A stretch of DNA of 64,000 bases from Pseudomonas psychrophila (GTDB lineage Bacteria > Pseudomonadota > Gammaproteobacteria > Pseudomonadales > Pseudomonadaceae), in the NCBI RefSeq assembly GCF_001043005.1, contig NZ_JYKZ01000003.1, forward strand, positions 124,001 to 188,000, read 5' to 3'. Positions 16,672 through 24,696 of the stretch are shown piece after piece (position 1 is the stretch's first letter; each line of letters opens with the position of its first letter). Made by a program: the position numbers and the translations under genes. The notes under the pieces were generated by a model. The model was not told where the DNA came from, searched no databases, and was given only the letters and a program-made list of their open reading frames with translations.

Positions 16672-17628
16672 ATGAAGTATCTGATGGGTCTGCTTTTTTT
16701 ACTGCTGATGCAAGCCGTCAGTGCAACGGAATGCCGATTGAATGGTGGCAACTGGGTAAATCCTGAAAGGCATGGATTTAACGCGTATGTCAATCTTGTG
16801 CCGAACCTTGCAGCTGCAAAAGTTTTTCTGGATGGTTACACGTTTGAATGCAGGCATGGATTGCAAACGACTTTTCCTTTTGATCCTTACGAGCAAGTGC
16901 TGACCGACCCCGATACGATGATGCTGTATCCGCAACCTGGTTATTTTGCTGAGGGTGGATTGAATGTGACGGGTACTTATTATCCGACACCTGTGAGGGC
17001 CGGTATTGTTCTCTCCGTGCAGCGAAATGAGCCCCTCGTGAGTGTGCTGGGGCGGCCATATCTCAATATTGTAAGAGCGCCGGGCAGATACGTTAGAATC
17101 TCGTCCGGGGCGCTTGTCGCTACTGTCAGATTAAGGGTACGCACTTATTTGAACGGCTCGACACTTCGGAACTTTGTGACCTTTGTGAATGTGTATGCGC
17201 GTCATTCACTTAATTTGAACCCGTCCACCTGCACGATTAATAATAATGCGCCTATTAATGTGGACTTCGGTTCGGTGGATCCCTTGGCGGTCGGGGCGAA
17301 TCCACTGGCTACGCCAAATAATAAAAATTTCGTACTGATCTATTCATGCCCTGATGCGGGGATTTCCTCACCCATCAAAATCACATTGATGGGCAGTGCC
17401 TCTTCGTTCTTCTCAGGTGGCCTTGTGATGAGTAATCCTGATCTCGCGACTGTCATGTACCGTACCAGTACCCGTGCGCTAGTACCTCCGGGCGGCTCAT
17501 TCGCAGGGACTATCACCAATAGCTCGGGAAGGGACGGTGTGACTTTTGCACTTATTCGAAAACCCGGCAGCTTGCCTGCCGCAGGGCCTTTTACGGGCAG
17601 TGCGACGCTGATAATGGGCCTACCTTGA
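16672..17628 (+). CDS. Two-domain fimbrial tip adhesin
   Basis: A 318-residue secreted protein. After a signal peptide (ending AVSAT) there is an N-terminal domain of about 175 residues with no recognised motif but two early cysteines (TECRLNGG and FECRHGL), consistent with a receptor-binding domain. A C-terminal pilin domain follows (STCTINNNAPINVDFG, IYSCPDAG, ending SATLIMGLP). This layout, last in the cluster, is that of FimH-like tip adhesins. ATG 16672 fits the GCGGAGG at 16658-16664 better than ATG 16666. The ligand cannot be inferred. Base composition is noticeably A/T-richer than the flagellar genes. Confidence 0.78.
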   Translation: MKYLMGLLFLLLMQAVSATECRLNGGNWVNPERHGFNAYVNLVPNLAAAKVFLDGYTFECRHGLQTTFPFDPYEQVLTDPDTMMLYPQPGYFAEGGLNVTGTYYPTPVRAGIVLSVQRNEPLVSVLGRPYLNIVRAPGRYVRISSGALVATVRLRVRTYLNGSTLRNFVTFVNVYARHSLNLNPSTCTINNNAPINVDFGSVDPLAVGANPLATPNNKNFVLIYSCPDAGISSPIKITLMGSASSFFSGGLVMSNPDLATVMYRTSTRALVPPGGSFAGTITNSSGRDGVTFALIRKPGSLPAAGPFTGSATLIMGLP

Positions 17629-17646
17629 ACCTAGTGTTTTATCTCG

Positions 17647-17780
17647 CAAATACTGATCCTCTTTTAACGGCATCTGTTGTTGCCATACTGCGTTGCCGCT
17701 CCTGCCCATAGTTAGCTATGAGTCGTCGCTGCGCCTTGCCTGGCAATAACAGCCACTCGTCAAAAAAGGATCAGTACTTG
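17647..17780. mobile_element. 134-bp palindromic MITE-like element
   Basis: Terminal inverted repeats of about 16 bp (CAAATACTGATCCTCT at 17647-17662 and AAAGGATCAGTACTTG at 17765-17780, complementary with two mismatches) enclose an inner inverted pair (CTGTTGTTGCCA and TGGCAATAACAG) and a central near-palindrome CATAGTTAGCTATG at 17707-17720. The whole could fold into one long hairpin. It has no coding capacity and lies 18 bp after the adhesin stop, at the boundary between the fimbrial cluster and the flhA promoter region. It resembles a non-autonomous mobile element; no flanking direct repeat was confirmed. Confidence 0.65.
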
Positions 17781-17954
17781 TGAGGCAGGGCACTAGAAAT
17801 GCCGTACCCCGACAGTCGGATTTAACCTGGAAACACGTTCGATTAAACGATCCGTTCATGCGCCGTGTTACCAGGATCTCACCCCCACAACTGCTGGTAA
17901 TTGAACGATCGGCCGCAGTACAGGCTGAGCCAAAGCCGAGTCAATTAGCTGTGC

Positions 17955-17971
17955 GTCACGCTGAGCGTGAC
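17955..17971. promoter_or_regulatory. Perfect palindrome upstream of flhA
   Basis: GTCACGCTGAGCGTGAC is a 7-bp perfect inverted repeat about 75 bp upstream of the flhA -24 element. That position would suit an enhancer-binding regulator such as FleQ, but the sequence does not match the FleQ consensus I know, so the binding protein is unknown. Confidence 0.35.
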
Positions 17972-18030
17972 TCATGGCCCACTCCGAAACCCTTGGCCAA
18001 ATCGGCCATGCTTGAACGAGTGGCCAAAGT

Positions 18031-18046
18031 TGGAAGGTTTCTTGCA
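18031..18046 (+). promoter_or_regulatory. Sigma-54 (RpoN) promoter upstream of flhA
   Basis: TGGAAGGTTTCTTGCA has correctly spaced GG and GC elements (-24/-12) and lies 54 bp before the flhA ATG. Pseudomonas flhA is under RpoN/FleQ control. The 320-bp stretch between the palindromic element and flhA contains no convincing gene. Confidence 0.6.
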
Positions 18047-18100
18047 GAGGCAGGCTCTACGGCGCGCATGGCGTCAAAAGTTTGCTAAAGGTTTGACGCA

Positions 18101-20236
18101 ATGTCCTTGGATCGCTCTCAGTTAATCAACACCGCGCGCAGCGGTCTGGCCGGCTTGGGCCAGGGGCAGTTAGGTGTGCCGTTGTTGTTGCTGGTGATGC
18201 TGGCGATGATGATGTTGCCCGTTCCGCCGTTTTTGCTGGATGTGTTCTTCACCTTCAACATCGCGCTGTCGATTGTGGTGCTACTGGTCTGCGTCTATGC
18301 GCTGCGGCCACTGGATTTTGCTGTTTTCCCCACCATTTTGCTGGTCGCGACCCTGATGCGCCTTGCCCTGAACGTGGCTTCCACCCGGGTGGTGATGCTC
18401 CACGGTCATGAAGGCCACGCGGCCGCAGGCAAGGTGATCCAGGCCTTCGGTGAAGTGGTGATCGGCGGTAACTACGTGGTTGGTATCGTGGTCTTTGCGA
18501 TTTTGATGATCATCAACTTCGTGGTGGTGACCAAAGGTGCCGGGCGTATTTCCGAGGTGAGCGCGCGTTTCACCCTCGACGCCATGCCCGGTAAACAAAT
18601 GGCCATCGATGCCGATCTCAACGCCGGCCTGATCGATCAGAACCAGGCCAAGATGCGCCGTCAGGAAGTTGCCCAGGAAGCCGAGTTCTACGGCTCGATG
18701 GACGGTGCCAGCAAATTCGTACGCGGTGATGCCATCGCCGGTCTGTTGATTCTGTTTATCAACCTGATCGGCGGTATGGCCGTGGGTATCTTCCAGCACG
18801 GCATGACCTTCGGCGAAGCCGGCAAGGTCTATGCCTTGCTGACCATCGGTGACGGTTTGGTGGCGCAGCTGCCCTCTCTGCTGCTGTCCACTGCCGCCGC
18901 GATCATGGTGACCCGCGCCTCTGGCTCAGAAGACATGGGCAAGCAGATCAATCGTCAGATGTTCGCATCGCCCAAGGCGCTGGCTGTGTCGGCAGGCCTG
19001 ATGGCCGTGATGGGGATGGTGCCGGGCATGCCGCACTTCTCCTTCCTCAGCCTGGCCGCAGTGGCCGGTGGCGTGGCGTACCTGATGTGGAAAAAGCAGA
19101 ACGTGGTCAAGGTTCAGGCCCTGCAAGAGGTCAAGCGCCAGCAGGAACTGCTGCCATCGCCTGCCCGCGCCCAAGAGACCAAGGAGCTGGGCTGGGATGA
19201 CGTGACGCCCATCGACATGATCGGCCTGGAAGTTGGATATCGGTTGATCCCGCTGGTTGACCGCAATCAGGGTGGCCAACTGTTGGCGCGGATCAAGGGC
19301 GTGCGCAAAAAGCTGTCCCAGGACCTGGGCTTTCTGATGCCCACCGTGCATATCCGCGACAACCTCGACTTGGCTCCCAGTGCTTATAGGCTGACGTTGA
19401 TGGGGGTTATTCTGGCCGAGGCCGAGATCTACCCGGATCGCGAAATGGCGATCAACCCGGGGCAGGTATTCGGCACGCTTAACGGCATTACCACCAAAGA
19501 CCCGGCCTTTGGTCTGGAAGCCGTGTGGATTGAGGTCAGTCAGCGCAGCCAGGCGCAATCGCTGGGCTATACCGTAGTGGACGCCAGCACCGTAGTGGCG
19601 ACTCACCTTAACCAGATTCTGTACAAACACTCCCATGAGCTTATCGGTCATGAAGAAGTGCAGCAGTTGATGCAGTTGTTGGCCAAGTCTTCGCCCAAGC
19701 TGGCCGAAGAACTGGTGCCGGGCGTGCTGAGCCTGTCCCAACTGCTCAAAGTATTGCAGGCCTTGCTGGCTGAGCAGGTACCGGTGCGCGATATCCGCAG
19801 TATTGCCGAAGCCGTCGCGAATAATGCCCATAAGAGTCAAGATACTGCCGCTTTGGTTGCCGCTGTACGGGTCGGCTTGTCGCGCGCCATTGTGCAAAGC
19901 ATTGTAGGAGTTGAGTCTGAGCTGCCTGTGATCACCTTGGAGCCAAGGTTGGAACAAATATTGCTCAATAGTTTGCAGAAGGCCGGACAAGGCCAGGAAG
20001 AGGGCGTTTTGCTCGAGCCAAGCATGGCAGAAAAGCTCCAGCGCTCGTTGATTGACGCGGCTCAGCGTCAGGAGATGCAAGGTAATCCAGTGATCCTGTT
20101 GGTGGCAGGCCCGGTACGCGCGATGCTTTCGCGCTTTGGCCGTCTGGCGGTGCCCAACCTGCATGTACTGGCTTACCAGGAAATCCCTGACAACAAGCAG
20201 GTCACGATCGTTGCGACAGTAGGCCCTAACGGCTGA
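18101..20236 (+). CDS. flhA: Flagellar export gate protein FlhA
   Basis: A 711-residue protein with about eight N-terminal transmembrane helices (residues 20-315), the conserved FHIPEP-type loop (VTKGAGRISEVSARFTLDAM, GKQMAIDADLNAGLI near residues 146-185) and a large C-terminal cytoplasmic domain that docks chaperone-substrate complexes and FliJ. It is the energy-converting core of the flagellar export apparatus. It has its own sigma-54 type promoter and starts a run with flhF (11-bp gap), fleN and fliA. flhA normally lies close to flhB in Pseudomonas but is separated from it here. Confidence 0.96.
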   Translation: MSLDRSQLINTARSGLAGLGQGQLGVPLLLLVMLAMMMLPVPPFLLDVFFTFNIALSIVVLLVCVYALRPLDFAVFPTILLVATLMRLALNVASTRVVMLHGHEGHAAAGKVIQAFGEVVIGGNYVVGIVVFAILMIINFVVVTKGAGRISEVSARFTLDAMPGKQMAIDADLNAGLIDQNQAKMRRQEVAQEAEFYGSMDGASKFVRGDAIAGLLILFINLIGGMAVGIFQHGMTFGEAGKVYALLTIGDGLVAQLPSLLLSTAAAIMVTRASGSEDMGKQINRQMFASPKALAVSAGLMAVMGMVPGMPHFSFLSLAAVAGGVAYLMWKKQNVVKVQALQEVKRQQELLPSPARAQETKELGWDDVTPIDMIGLEVGYRLIPLVDRNQGGQLLARIKGVRKKLSQDLGFLMPTVHIRDNLDLAPSAYRLTLMGVILAEAEIYPDREMAINPGQVFGTLNGITTKDPAFGLEAVWIEVSQRSQAQSLGYTVVDASTVVATHLNQILYKHSHELIGHEEVQQLMQLLAKSSPKLAEELVPGVLSLSQLLKVLQALLAEQVPVRDIRSIAEAVANNAHKSQDTAALVAAVRVGLSRAIVQSIVGVESELPVITLEPRLEQILLNSLQKAGQGQEEGVLLEPSMAEKLQRSLIDAAQRQEMQGNPVILLVAGPVRAMLSRFGRLAVPNLHVLAYQEIPDNKQVTIVATVGPNG

Positions 20237-20247
20237 GGGTTTGGTTT

Positions 20248-21564
20248 ATGCAAGTGAAGCGATTTTTCGCCGCCGATATGCGTCAGGCCATGAAGCTGAT
20301 CCGTGATGAGCTGGGGGCTGACGCCGCCATCATTGGCAACCGCCGGATTGCCGGGGGCGTTGAGTTGACCGCGGCCCTGGACTACAAGCTGTCCGCGCTG
20401 GCACCCCGTGTACCGAACATTGAGCTCGAAGAAGAGCTGCGCAAGACCCAGTCGCGGATTGTCTCGGCCCAGGCCGAGTTGAGTCTGCGCGGTGAGGGCG
20501 AGGCGGGCGATAACCGTCAGCTGTTTGCCGGTCTGCCGCTGACCGCCGCCGAGCCATTGATTGAACCGACGCTCGAAGAGCCACCGCGCCCTGCGCCTGC
20601 GCCGGCCGCCCCGACGATTGATCAGCGCGCGTTCGACAACATGCGTCATGAGCTCAACGGTTTGCGCGAGTTGCTCGAAGTGCAGCTGGGCTCGCTGGCC
20701 TGGAGCCAGTTGCAGGATGCCAAGCCTGCACAAGCCAATCTGTGGCGTCGCCTGCAGCGTATCGGCCTGTCCGGACCGCTGTCCCGAGATCTGCTGGCGC
20801 AAGTGGCCGGTATCGAAGAGCCGCGTCAGGCGTGGCGGATGTTGCTGGCGCACTTGGCGCGCATGATTGCCACACCTGAGCTGGAGCCGCTGGAAGAGGG
20901 CGGTGTGATCGCGATGGTCGGTCCTGCCGGGATGGGTAAGACCACCACGCTGGCCAAGCTGGCGGCGCGTTATGTGCTCAAGTACGGCGCGCAGAATATC
21001 GCGCTGGTGAGCATGGACAGCTTTCGTATTGGCGCTCAGGAGCAACTCAAGACTCTGGGCCGGATTCTTAACGTCCCGGTGACCCACGTGGCCCCCGGTC
21101 AGTCGTTGGGCCAGACCCTTGAGCCGCTGGTGCGCAAGCGTGTGGTGCTGGTGGATACTGCTGGCTTGCAAGCCAGCGATCCGGCGTTGCGCCTGCAGCT
21201 GGAAAGCCTCGCGGGGCGCGGGATCAAGGCCAGAAATTATCTGGTATTAGCCACCACCAGCCAGAAACAGGTGCTGACGGCGGCGTACCTCAGTTACAAG
21301 CGTTGCGGGCTGGCCGGTTGCATCCTGACCAAACTGGATGAAACGGCGAGCCTGGGCGAAGTGTTGAGCCTGGCGATCAGTAACGCGCTGCCGGTGGCAT
21401 ACCTCACCGATGGTCCACGGATTCCGGACGACCTTCACCTGCCGCGTCGTCACCAGTTGGTGAGTCGCGCAGTGAGTGTGCAAATGCAGGAAGAACCCAG
21501 CGAAGAAGCCATGGCCGATATGTTCGCTGATATCTACCACAGCCCTCCCAAGCGGGTAGGTTGA
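20248..21564 (+). CDS. flhF: Flagellar placement GTPase FlhF
   Basis: A 438-residue SRP-type GTPase. It has an N-terminal B domain starting MQVKRFFAADMRQAMKLI, a Pro-rich linker near residues 105-125, an N domain, then the G domain with P-loop GPAGMGKTTTL (about 224-234), VDTAG and TKLDETASLGE. FlhF recruits the first basal-body parts to the cell pole and so sets flagellar position. It lies between flhA and fleN, whose product antagonises it in number control. Length and order are typical for polarly flagellated Pseudomonas. Confidence 0.95.
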   Translation: MQVKRFFAADMRQAMKLIRDELGADAAIIGNRRIAGGVELTAALDYKLSALAPRVPNIELEEELRKTQSRIVSAQAELSLRGEGEAGDNRQLFAGLPLTAAEPLIEPTLEEPPRPAPAPAAPTIDQRAFDNMRHELNGLRELLEVQLGSLAWSQLQDAKPAQANLWRRLQRIGLSGPLSRDLLAQVAGIEEPRQAWRMLLAHLARMIATPELEPLEEGGVIAMVGPAGMGKTTTLAKLAARYVLKYGAQNIALVSMDSFRIGAQEQLKTLGRILNVPVTHVAPGQSLGQTLEPLVRKRVVLVDTAGLQASDPALRLQLESLAGRGIKARNYLVLATTSQKQVLTAAYLSYKRCGLAGCILTKLDETASLGEVLSLAISNALPVAYLTDGPRIPDDLHLPRRHQLVSRAVSVQMQEEPSEEAMADMFADIYHSPPKRVG

Positions 21565-21683
21565 GGTAGTCAAGATTACGTTGCAATGTACCTACATCTG
21601 ATGGTCTGAAGGTTTTGTTCCATTCGGGAACGGGCAGCCAACGCATGTAGCCGCGTCTAAGTAAGACAAGGTAAAAAAAGATC

Positions 21684-22511
21684 ATGGGCAGCATGCATCC
21701 CGTACAGGTGATCGCAGTGACCGGCGGCAAGGGTGGCGTCGGTAAAACTAACGTGTCAGTCAACTTGTCCATCGCCTTGGCCGAGCTGGGCAGGCGCGTT
21801 CTGTTGATGGACGCGGACCTTGGGCTGGCGAACGTCGATGTCCTGTTGGGCTTGACCCCAAAATTTACCCTGGCCGATGTGGTCGAGGGGCGTTGCGAGC
21901 TGCGCGATGTCTTGCTCCAGGGCCCGGGCGGGATTCGTATCGTGCCCGCGGCCTCGGGCACCCAGAGCATGGTGCACTTGAGCCCGGCGCAACATGCCGG
22001 ACTGATCCAGGCATTCAGTGACCTCGGCGACAATCTGGATGTGCTGGTGATCGACACCGCGGCCGGGATTGGCGAGTCGGTGGTCAGCTTTGTGCGCGCC
22101 GCCCAGGAAGTGCTGCTGGTGGTCTGCGACGAGCCGACGTCGATCACCGATGCCTATGCGCTGATCAAGTTGCTCAACCGCGATTACGGCATGAACCGCT
22201 TTCGGGTATTGGCCAACATGGCCCAGAGCCCGCAGGAAGGGCGCAATCTGTTCGCCAAGCTGACCAAGGTCACCGATCGTTTTCTGGATGTGGCCCTGCA
22301 GTACGTGGGCGCCGTCCCGTATGACGAATGCGTGCGCAAGGCCGTACAAAAACAGCGGGCCGTCTACGAAGCGTTCCCGCGCTCCAAGTGCTCCCTTGCG
22401 TTTAAAGCCATCGCACAGAAAGTTGACACCTGGCCGTTGCCCGCCAACCCCCGCGGGCATCTGGAGTTCTTTGTCGAGCGTCTGGTGCAGCAAGCAGGGG
22501 GGCGCTTTTAA
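21684..22511 (+). CDS. fleN: Flagellar number regulator FleN (MinD/ParA ATPase)
   Basis: A 275-residue deviant Walker A ATPase with GGKGGVGKT at residues 14-22, LMDADLGLANVDVLLG and VIDTAAGI. FleN (FlhG) binds FleQ and limits flagellar gene expression so that the cell makes one or few polar flagella. It is preceded by a 119-bp gap after flhF and overlaps the fliA start by one base, consistent with the flhA-flhF-fleN-fliA arrangement. Confidence 0.95.
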   Translation: MGSMHPVQVIAVTGGKGGVGKTNVSVNLSIALAELGRRVLLMDADLGLANVDVLLGLTPKFTLADVVEGRCELRDVLLQGPGGIRIVPAASGTQSMVHLSPAQHAGLIQAFSDLGDNLDVLVIDTAAGIGESVVSFVRAAQEVLLVVCDEPTSITDAYALIKLLNRDYGMNRFRVLANMAQSPQEGRNLFAKLTKVTDRFLDVALQYVGAVPYDECVRKAVQKQRAVYEAFPRSKCSLAFKAIAQKVDTWPLPANPRGHLEFFVERLVQQAGGRF

Positions 22512-23251
22512 TGACCGCCAGCGGCTATCGCATGTACAGCAAGGCGTCGCGTGACAGCCAGTACGAGCTGATCGAGCGCTACGCCCCCTTGGTCAAGCGC
22601 ATCGCCTATCACCTGTTGGCGCGCTTGCCCGCCAGCGTGCAGGTGGACGATCTGATCCAGGCCGGAATGATCGGATTGCTTGAGGTGTCGGGCAAATACG
22701 ACGCGACCAAGGGCGCGAGTTTTGAGACCTATGCCGGGATTCGCATTCGTGGCGCAATGCTCGATGAAGTGCGAAAAGGCGACTGGGCCCCGCGTTCTGT
22801 CCACCGCAATACACGGATGGTCAGTGACGCAATTCGGGTAATTGAAGCAAAAACCGGTTGTGACGCTAAAGATCATGAAGTTGCAGCCGAACTCCAGTTA
22901 AGCCTTGATGATTATTACGCCATCTTGAATGACACCCTGGGCAGCCGCCTGTTCAGTTTTGACGACTTGTTGCAGGACGGTGAACACGAAGGGCTGCATG
23001 AGGATGGCGCAAGTGCTCACCCGGAGCCGTCGCGTGACCTTGAAGACGAGCGCTTCCAGGGCGCACTGGCCGATGCAATTGCCCATCTGCCCGAGCGTGA
23101 GCGACTGGTGTTGGCGCTGTATTACGACGAGGAATTGAACCTCAAGGAAATCGGCGAAGTGCTGGGGGTCAGCGAGTCCCGTGTGAGCCAGTTGCACAGC
23201 CAGTGCGCCGCACGACTGCGTGCACGCTTGAGCCAGTGGCGAGCGCACTGA
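22511..23251 (+). CDS. fliA: Flagellar sigma factor FliA (sigma-28)
   Basis: A 246-residue sigma-70 family member. It has region 2 (YAPLVKRIAYHLLARLPASV, VDDLIQAGMIGLLE), region 3 and a C-terminal region 4 helix-turn-helix (LKEIGEVLGVSESRVSQLHSQ). FliA directs late flagellar and chemotaxis transcription and is held by FlgM until hook completion; FlgM also competes for HsbA, encoded at 541. Its ATG overlaps the fleN stop (TAATGA). A matching FliA-type promoter is seen upstream of parP at 30537. Confidence 0.96.
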   Translation: MTASGYRMYSKASRDSQYELIERYAPLVKRIAYHLLARLPASVQVDDLIQAGMIGLLEVSGKYDATKGASFETYAGIRIRGAMLDEVRKGDWAPRSVHRNTRMVSDAIRVIEAKTGCDAKDHEVAAELQLSLDDYYAILNDTLGSRLFSFDDLLQDGEHEGLHEDGASAHPEPSRDLEDERFQGALADAIAHLPERERLVLALYYDEELNLKEIGEVLGVSESRVSQLHSQCAARLRARLSQWRAH

Positions 23252-23270
23252 CGGGAACACGCGTACTTAT

Positions 23271-23357
23271 TGTGGGAGCGGGCTTGCTCGCGATGGGATC
23301 GACACGGTGAATCAGAAAAACCGCGCCGCCAGCATCGCGAGCAAGCTCGCTCCCACA
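23271..23357. repeat. REP inverted pair between fliA and cheY
   Basis: Head-to-head copies of the REP sequence (GTGGGAGCGGGCTTGCTCG... and its complement) lie 20 bp after the fliA stop. They may form a hairpin separating the flhA-fliA and cheY-cheA transcription units. One arm has a C-to-T-type difference (AAGCTCGCTCCCAC). Confidence 0.9.
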
Positions 23358-23441
23358 GTCGATTCTGGCGGTGTTTGAAAACGAATTGATTGAATGGCGT
23401 GTCCCCAGACCGGACGCGTTTAAGACTGCTTGGAGGTCGAA

Positions 23442-23825
23442 TTGGACAAGAACATGAAAATCCTCATCGTTGATGATTTTTCAACGATGCGGCGGATCAT
23501 CAAAAACCTGTTGCGTGACCTTGGTTTCACCAACACGGTCGAGGCGGATGACGGCATCACGGCGTTGCCGATCCTCAATCTGGGTCACATCGACTTTTTG
23601 GTGACCGACTGGAACATGCCCGGCATGACCGGTATCGAGCTGCTGCGCCACGTGCGTGCAGACGAAAAACTCAAGCACTTGCCGGTGCTGATGGTGACCG
23701 CTGAAGCCAAGCGTGAGCAGATCATCGAAGCGGCCCAGGCCGGTGTTAACGGTTATGTGGTCAAGCCGTTCACGGCTATCGCACTCAAAGACAAGATCGA
23801 GAAGATCTTTGATCGCATCGGTTGA
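23442..23825 (+). CDS. cheY: Chemotaxis response regulator CheY
   Basis: A single receiver domain with the acidic pair ([12 protein letters not shown]), phospho-acceptor Asp (LVTDWNMPG, Asp52 counted from MKIL), signalling Thr (VTAEAKRE) and Lys (VVKPFTA). Phospho-CheY binds FliM to reverse the motor. The start is uncertain. GGAGG at 23432-23436 is ideally placed for TTG 23442 (giving MDKNMKIL), whereas ATG 23454 gives the textbook MKILIVDD N-terminus but sits 17 bp from that site. cheZ begins just after it. Confidence 0.95.
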   Translation: MDKNMKILIVDDFSTMRRIIKNLLRDLGFTNTVEADDGITALPILNLGHIDFLVTDWNMPGMTGIELLRHVRADEKLKHLPVLMVTAEAKREQIIEAAQAGVNGYVVKPFTAIALKDKIEKIFDRIG

Positions 23826-23845
23826 TCGGTTGCCTTGGGGGCGCT

Positions 23846-24634
23846 ATGGAGCATAAAGAATCCACACAGGGCGATTTTGAGTCGACCCTGAAAAAACATG
23901 CTCACGAATTGGTCGAAAGCCTTGAAAGAGGTCAGTTTGGCGATGCAGTGCAGCTGATTCACGAACTTAACCAGACCCGTGATCGCGGGTTGTATCGCGA
24001 AGTCGGCAAACTGACCCGTGAACTGCACAGTGCGATTGTCAATTTTCATATTGACCCGAGCATGCCGCAAGCCGAAGAAGTGTCGCAGATCACAGACGCC
24101 ACTGAACGCTTGGCTTATGTTGTGAAACTCACCGAAGCGGCAGCCAATCGCACCATGGATCTGGTGGAAAACAGCACGCCGCTGGTCAACGGCCTGGGGC
24201 AGGACGCCAAGGCCTTGAGTGCCGACTGGGGTCGCTTCATGCGCCGTGAAATCGGTGCCGAGGAGTTTCGTGAGCTGGCGCGTCGAGTTGACAGTTTTTT
24301 GACGCGTAGTGAAGAGCAAAACCAGGTCGTGTCTGCCAACCTCACTGACATTTTGCTGGCTCAGGATTATCAGGACCTGACCGGTCAGGTTATCAAGCGT
24401 GTGACGCAACTGGTCACCGACGTTGAAAGCAACTTGCTCAAGCTGGTGCTGATGGCCAGCCAGGTGGACCGCTTTGCCGGCATCGAACACGACCGTGATG
24501 CACTGCGCGCTGAAAATAATTCGCAAAAAAACCAGGCCAAGGGTGAAGGTCCGCAGATTCATGCCGATACACGTAATGACGTCGTATCCGGTCAGGATGA
24601 TGTTGACGATTTGCTGTCCAGTTTAGGTTTTTAG
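23846..24634 (+). CDS. cheZ: CheY phosphatase CheZ
   Basis: A 262-residue helical protein with the CheZ catalytic segment ILLAQDYQDLTGQVIKRV (Asp/Gln pair) and the acidic C-terminal CheY-phosphate-binding tail GQDDVDDLLSSLGF. It dephosphorylates CheY to reset the motor. ATG 23846 is preferred over the earlier in-frame start at 23822 because it gives the family N-terminus MEHKESTQGDFES and GGGGGC lies upstream. The gene sits between cheY and cheA as is usual in this lineage. Confidence 0.94.
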   Translation: MEHKESTQGDFESTLKKHAHELVESLERGQFGDAVQLIHELNQTRDRGLYREVGKLTRELHSAIVNFHIDPSMPQAEEVSQITDATERLAYVVKLTEAAANRTMDLVENSTPLVNGLGQDAKALSADWGRFMRREIGAEEFRELARRVDSFLTRSEEQNQVVSANLTDILLAQDYQDLTGQVIKRVTQLVTDVESNLLKLVLMASQVDRFAGIEHDRDALRAENNSQKNQAKGEGPQIHADTRNDVVSGQDDVDDLLSSLGF

Positions 24635-24696
24635 GACTCGATAGACGTGCGGGCGCTGTTGCCTGGCGTCGCGGGCCTATATCAAGGAGCACGTAC

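Noticed and set aside
17780..18088. 102-residue open frame upstream of flhA
   Set aside because: It starts with GTG inside the end of the palindromic element, has no ribosome-binding site, covers the flhA sigma-54 type promoter and shows no domain or typical composition.
18926..20164. 412-residue antisense frame in flhA
   Set aside because: High His/Gln composition and complete overlap with flhA mark it as a shadow.
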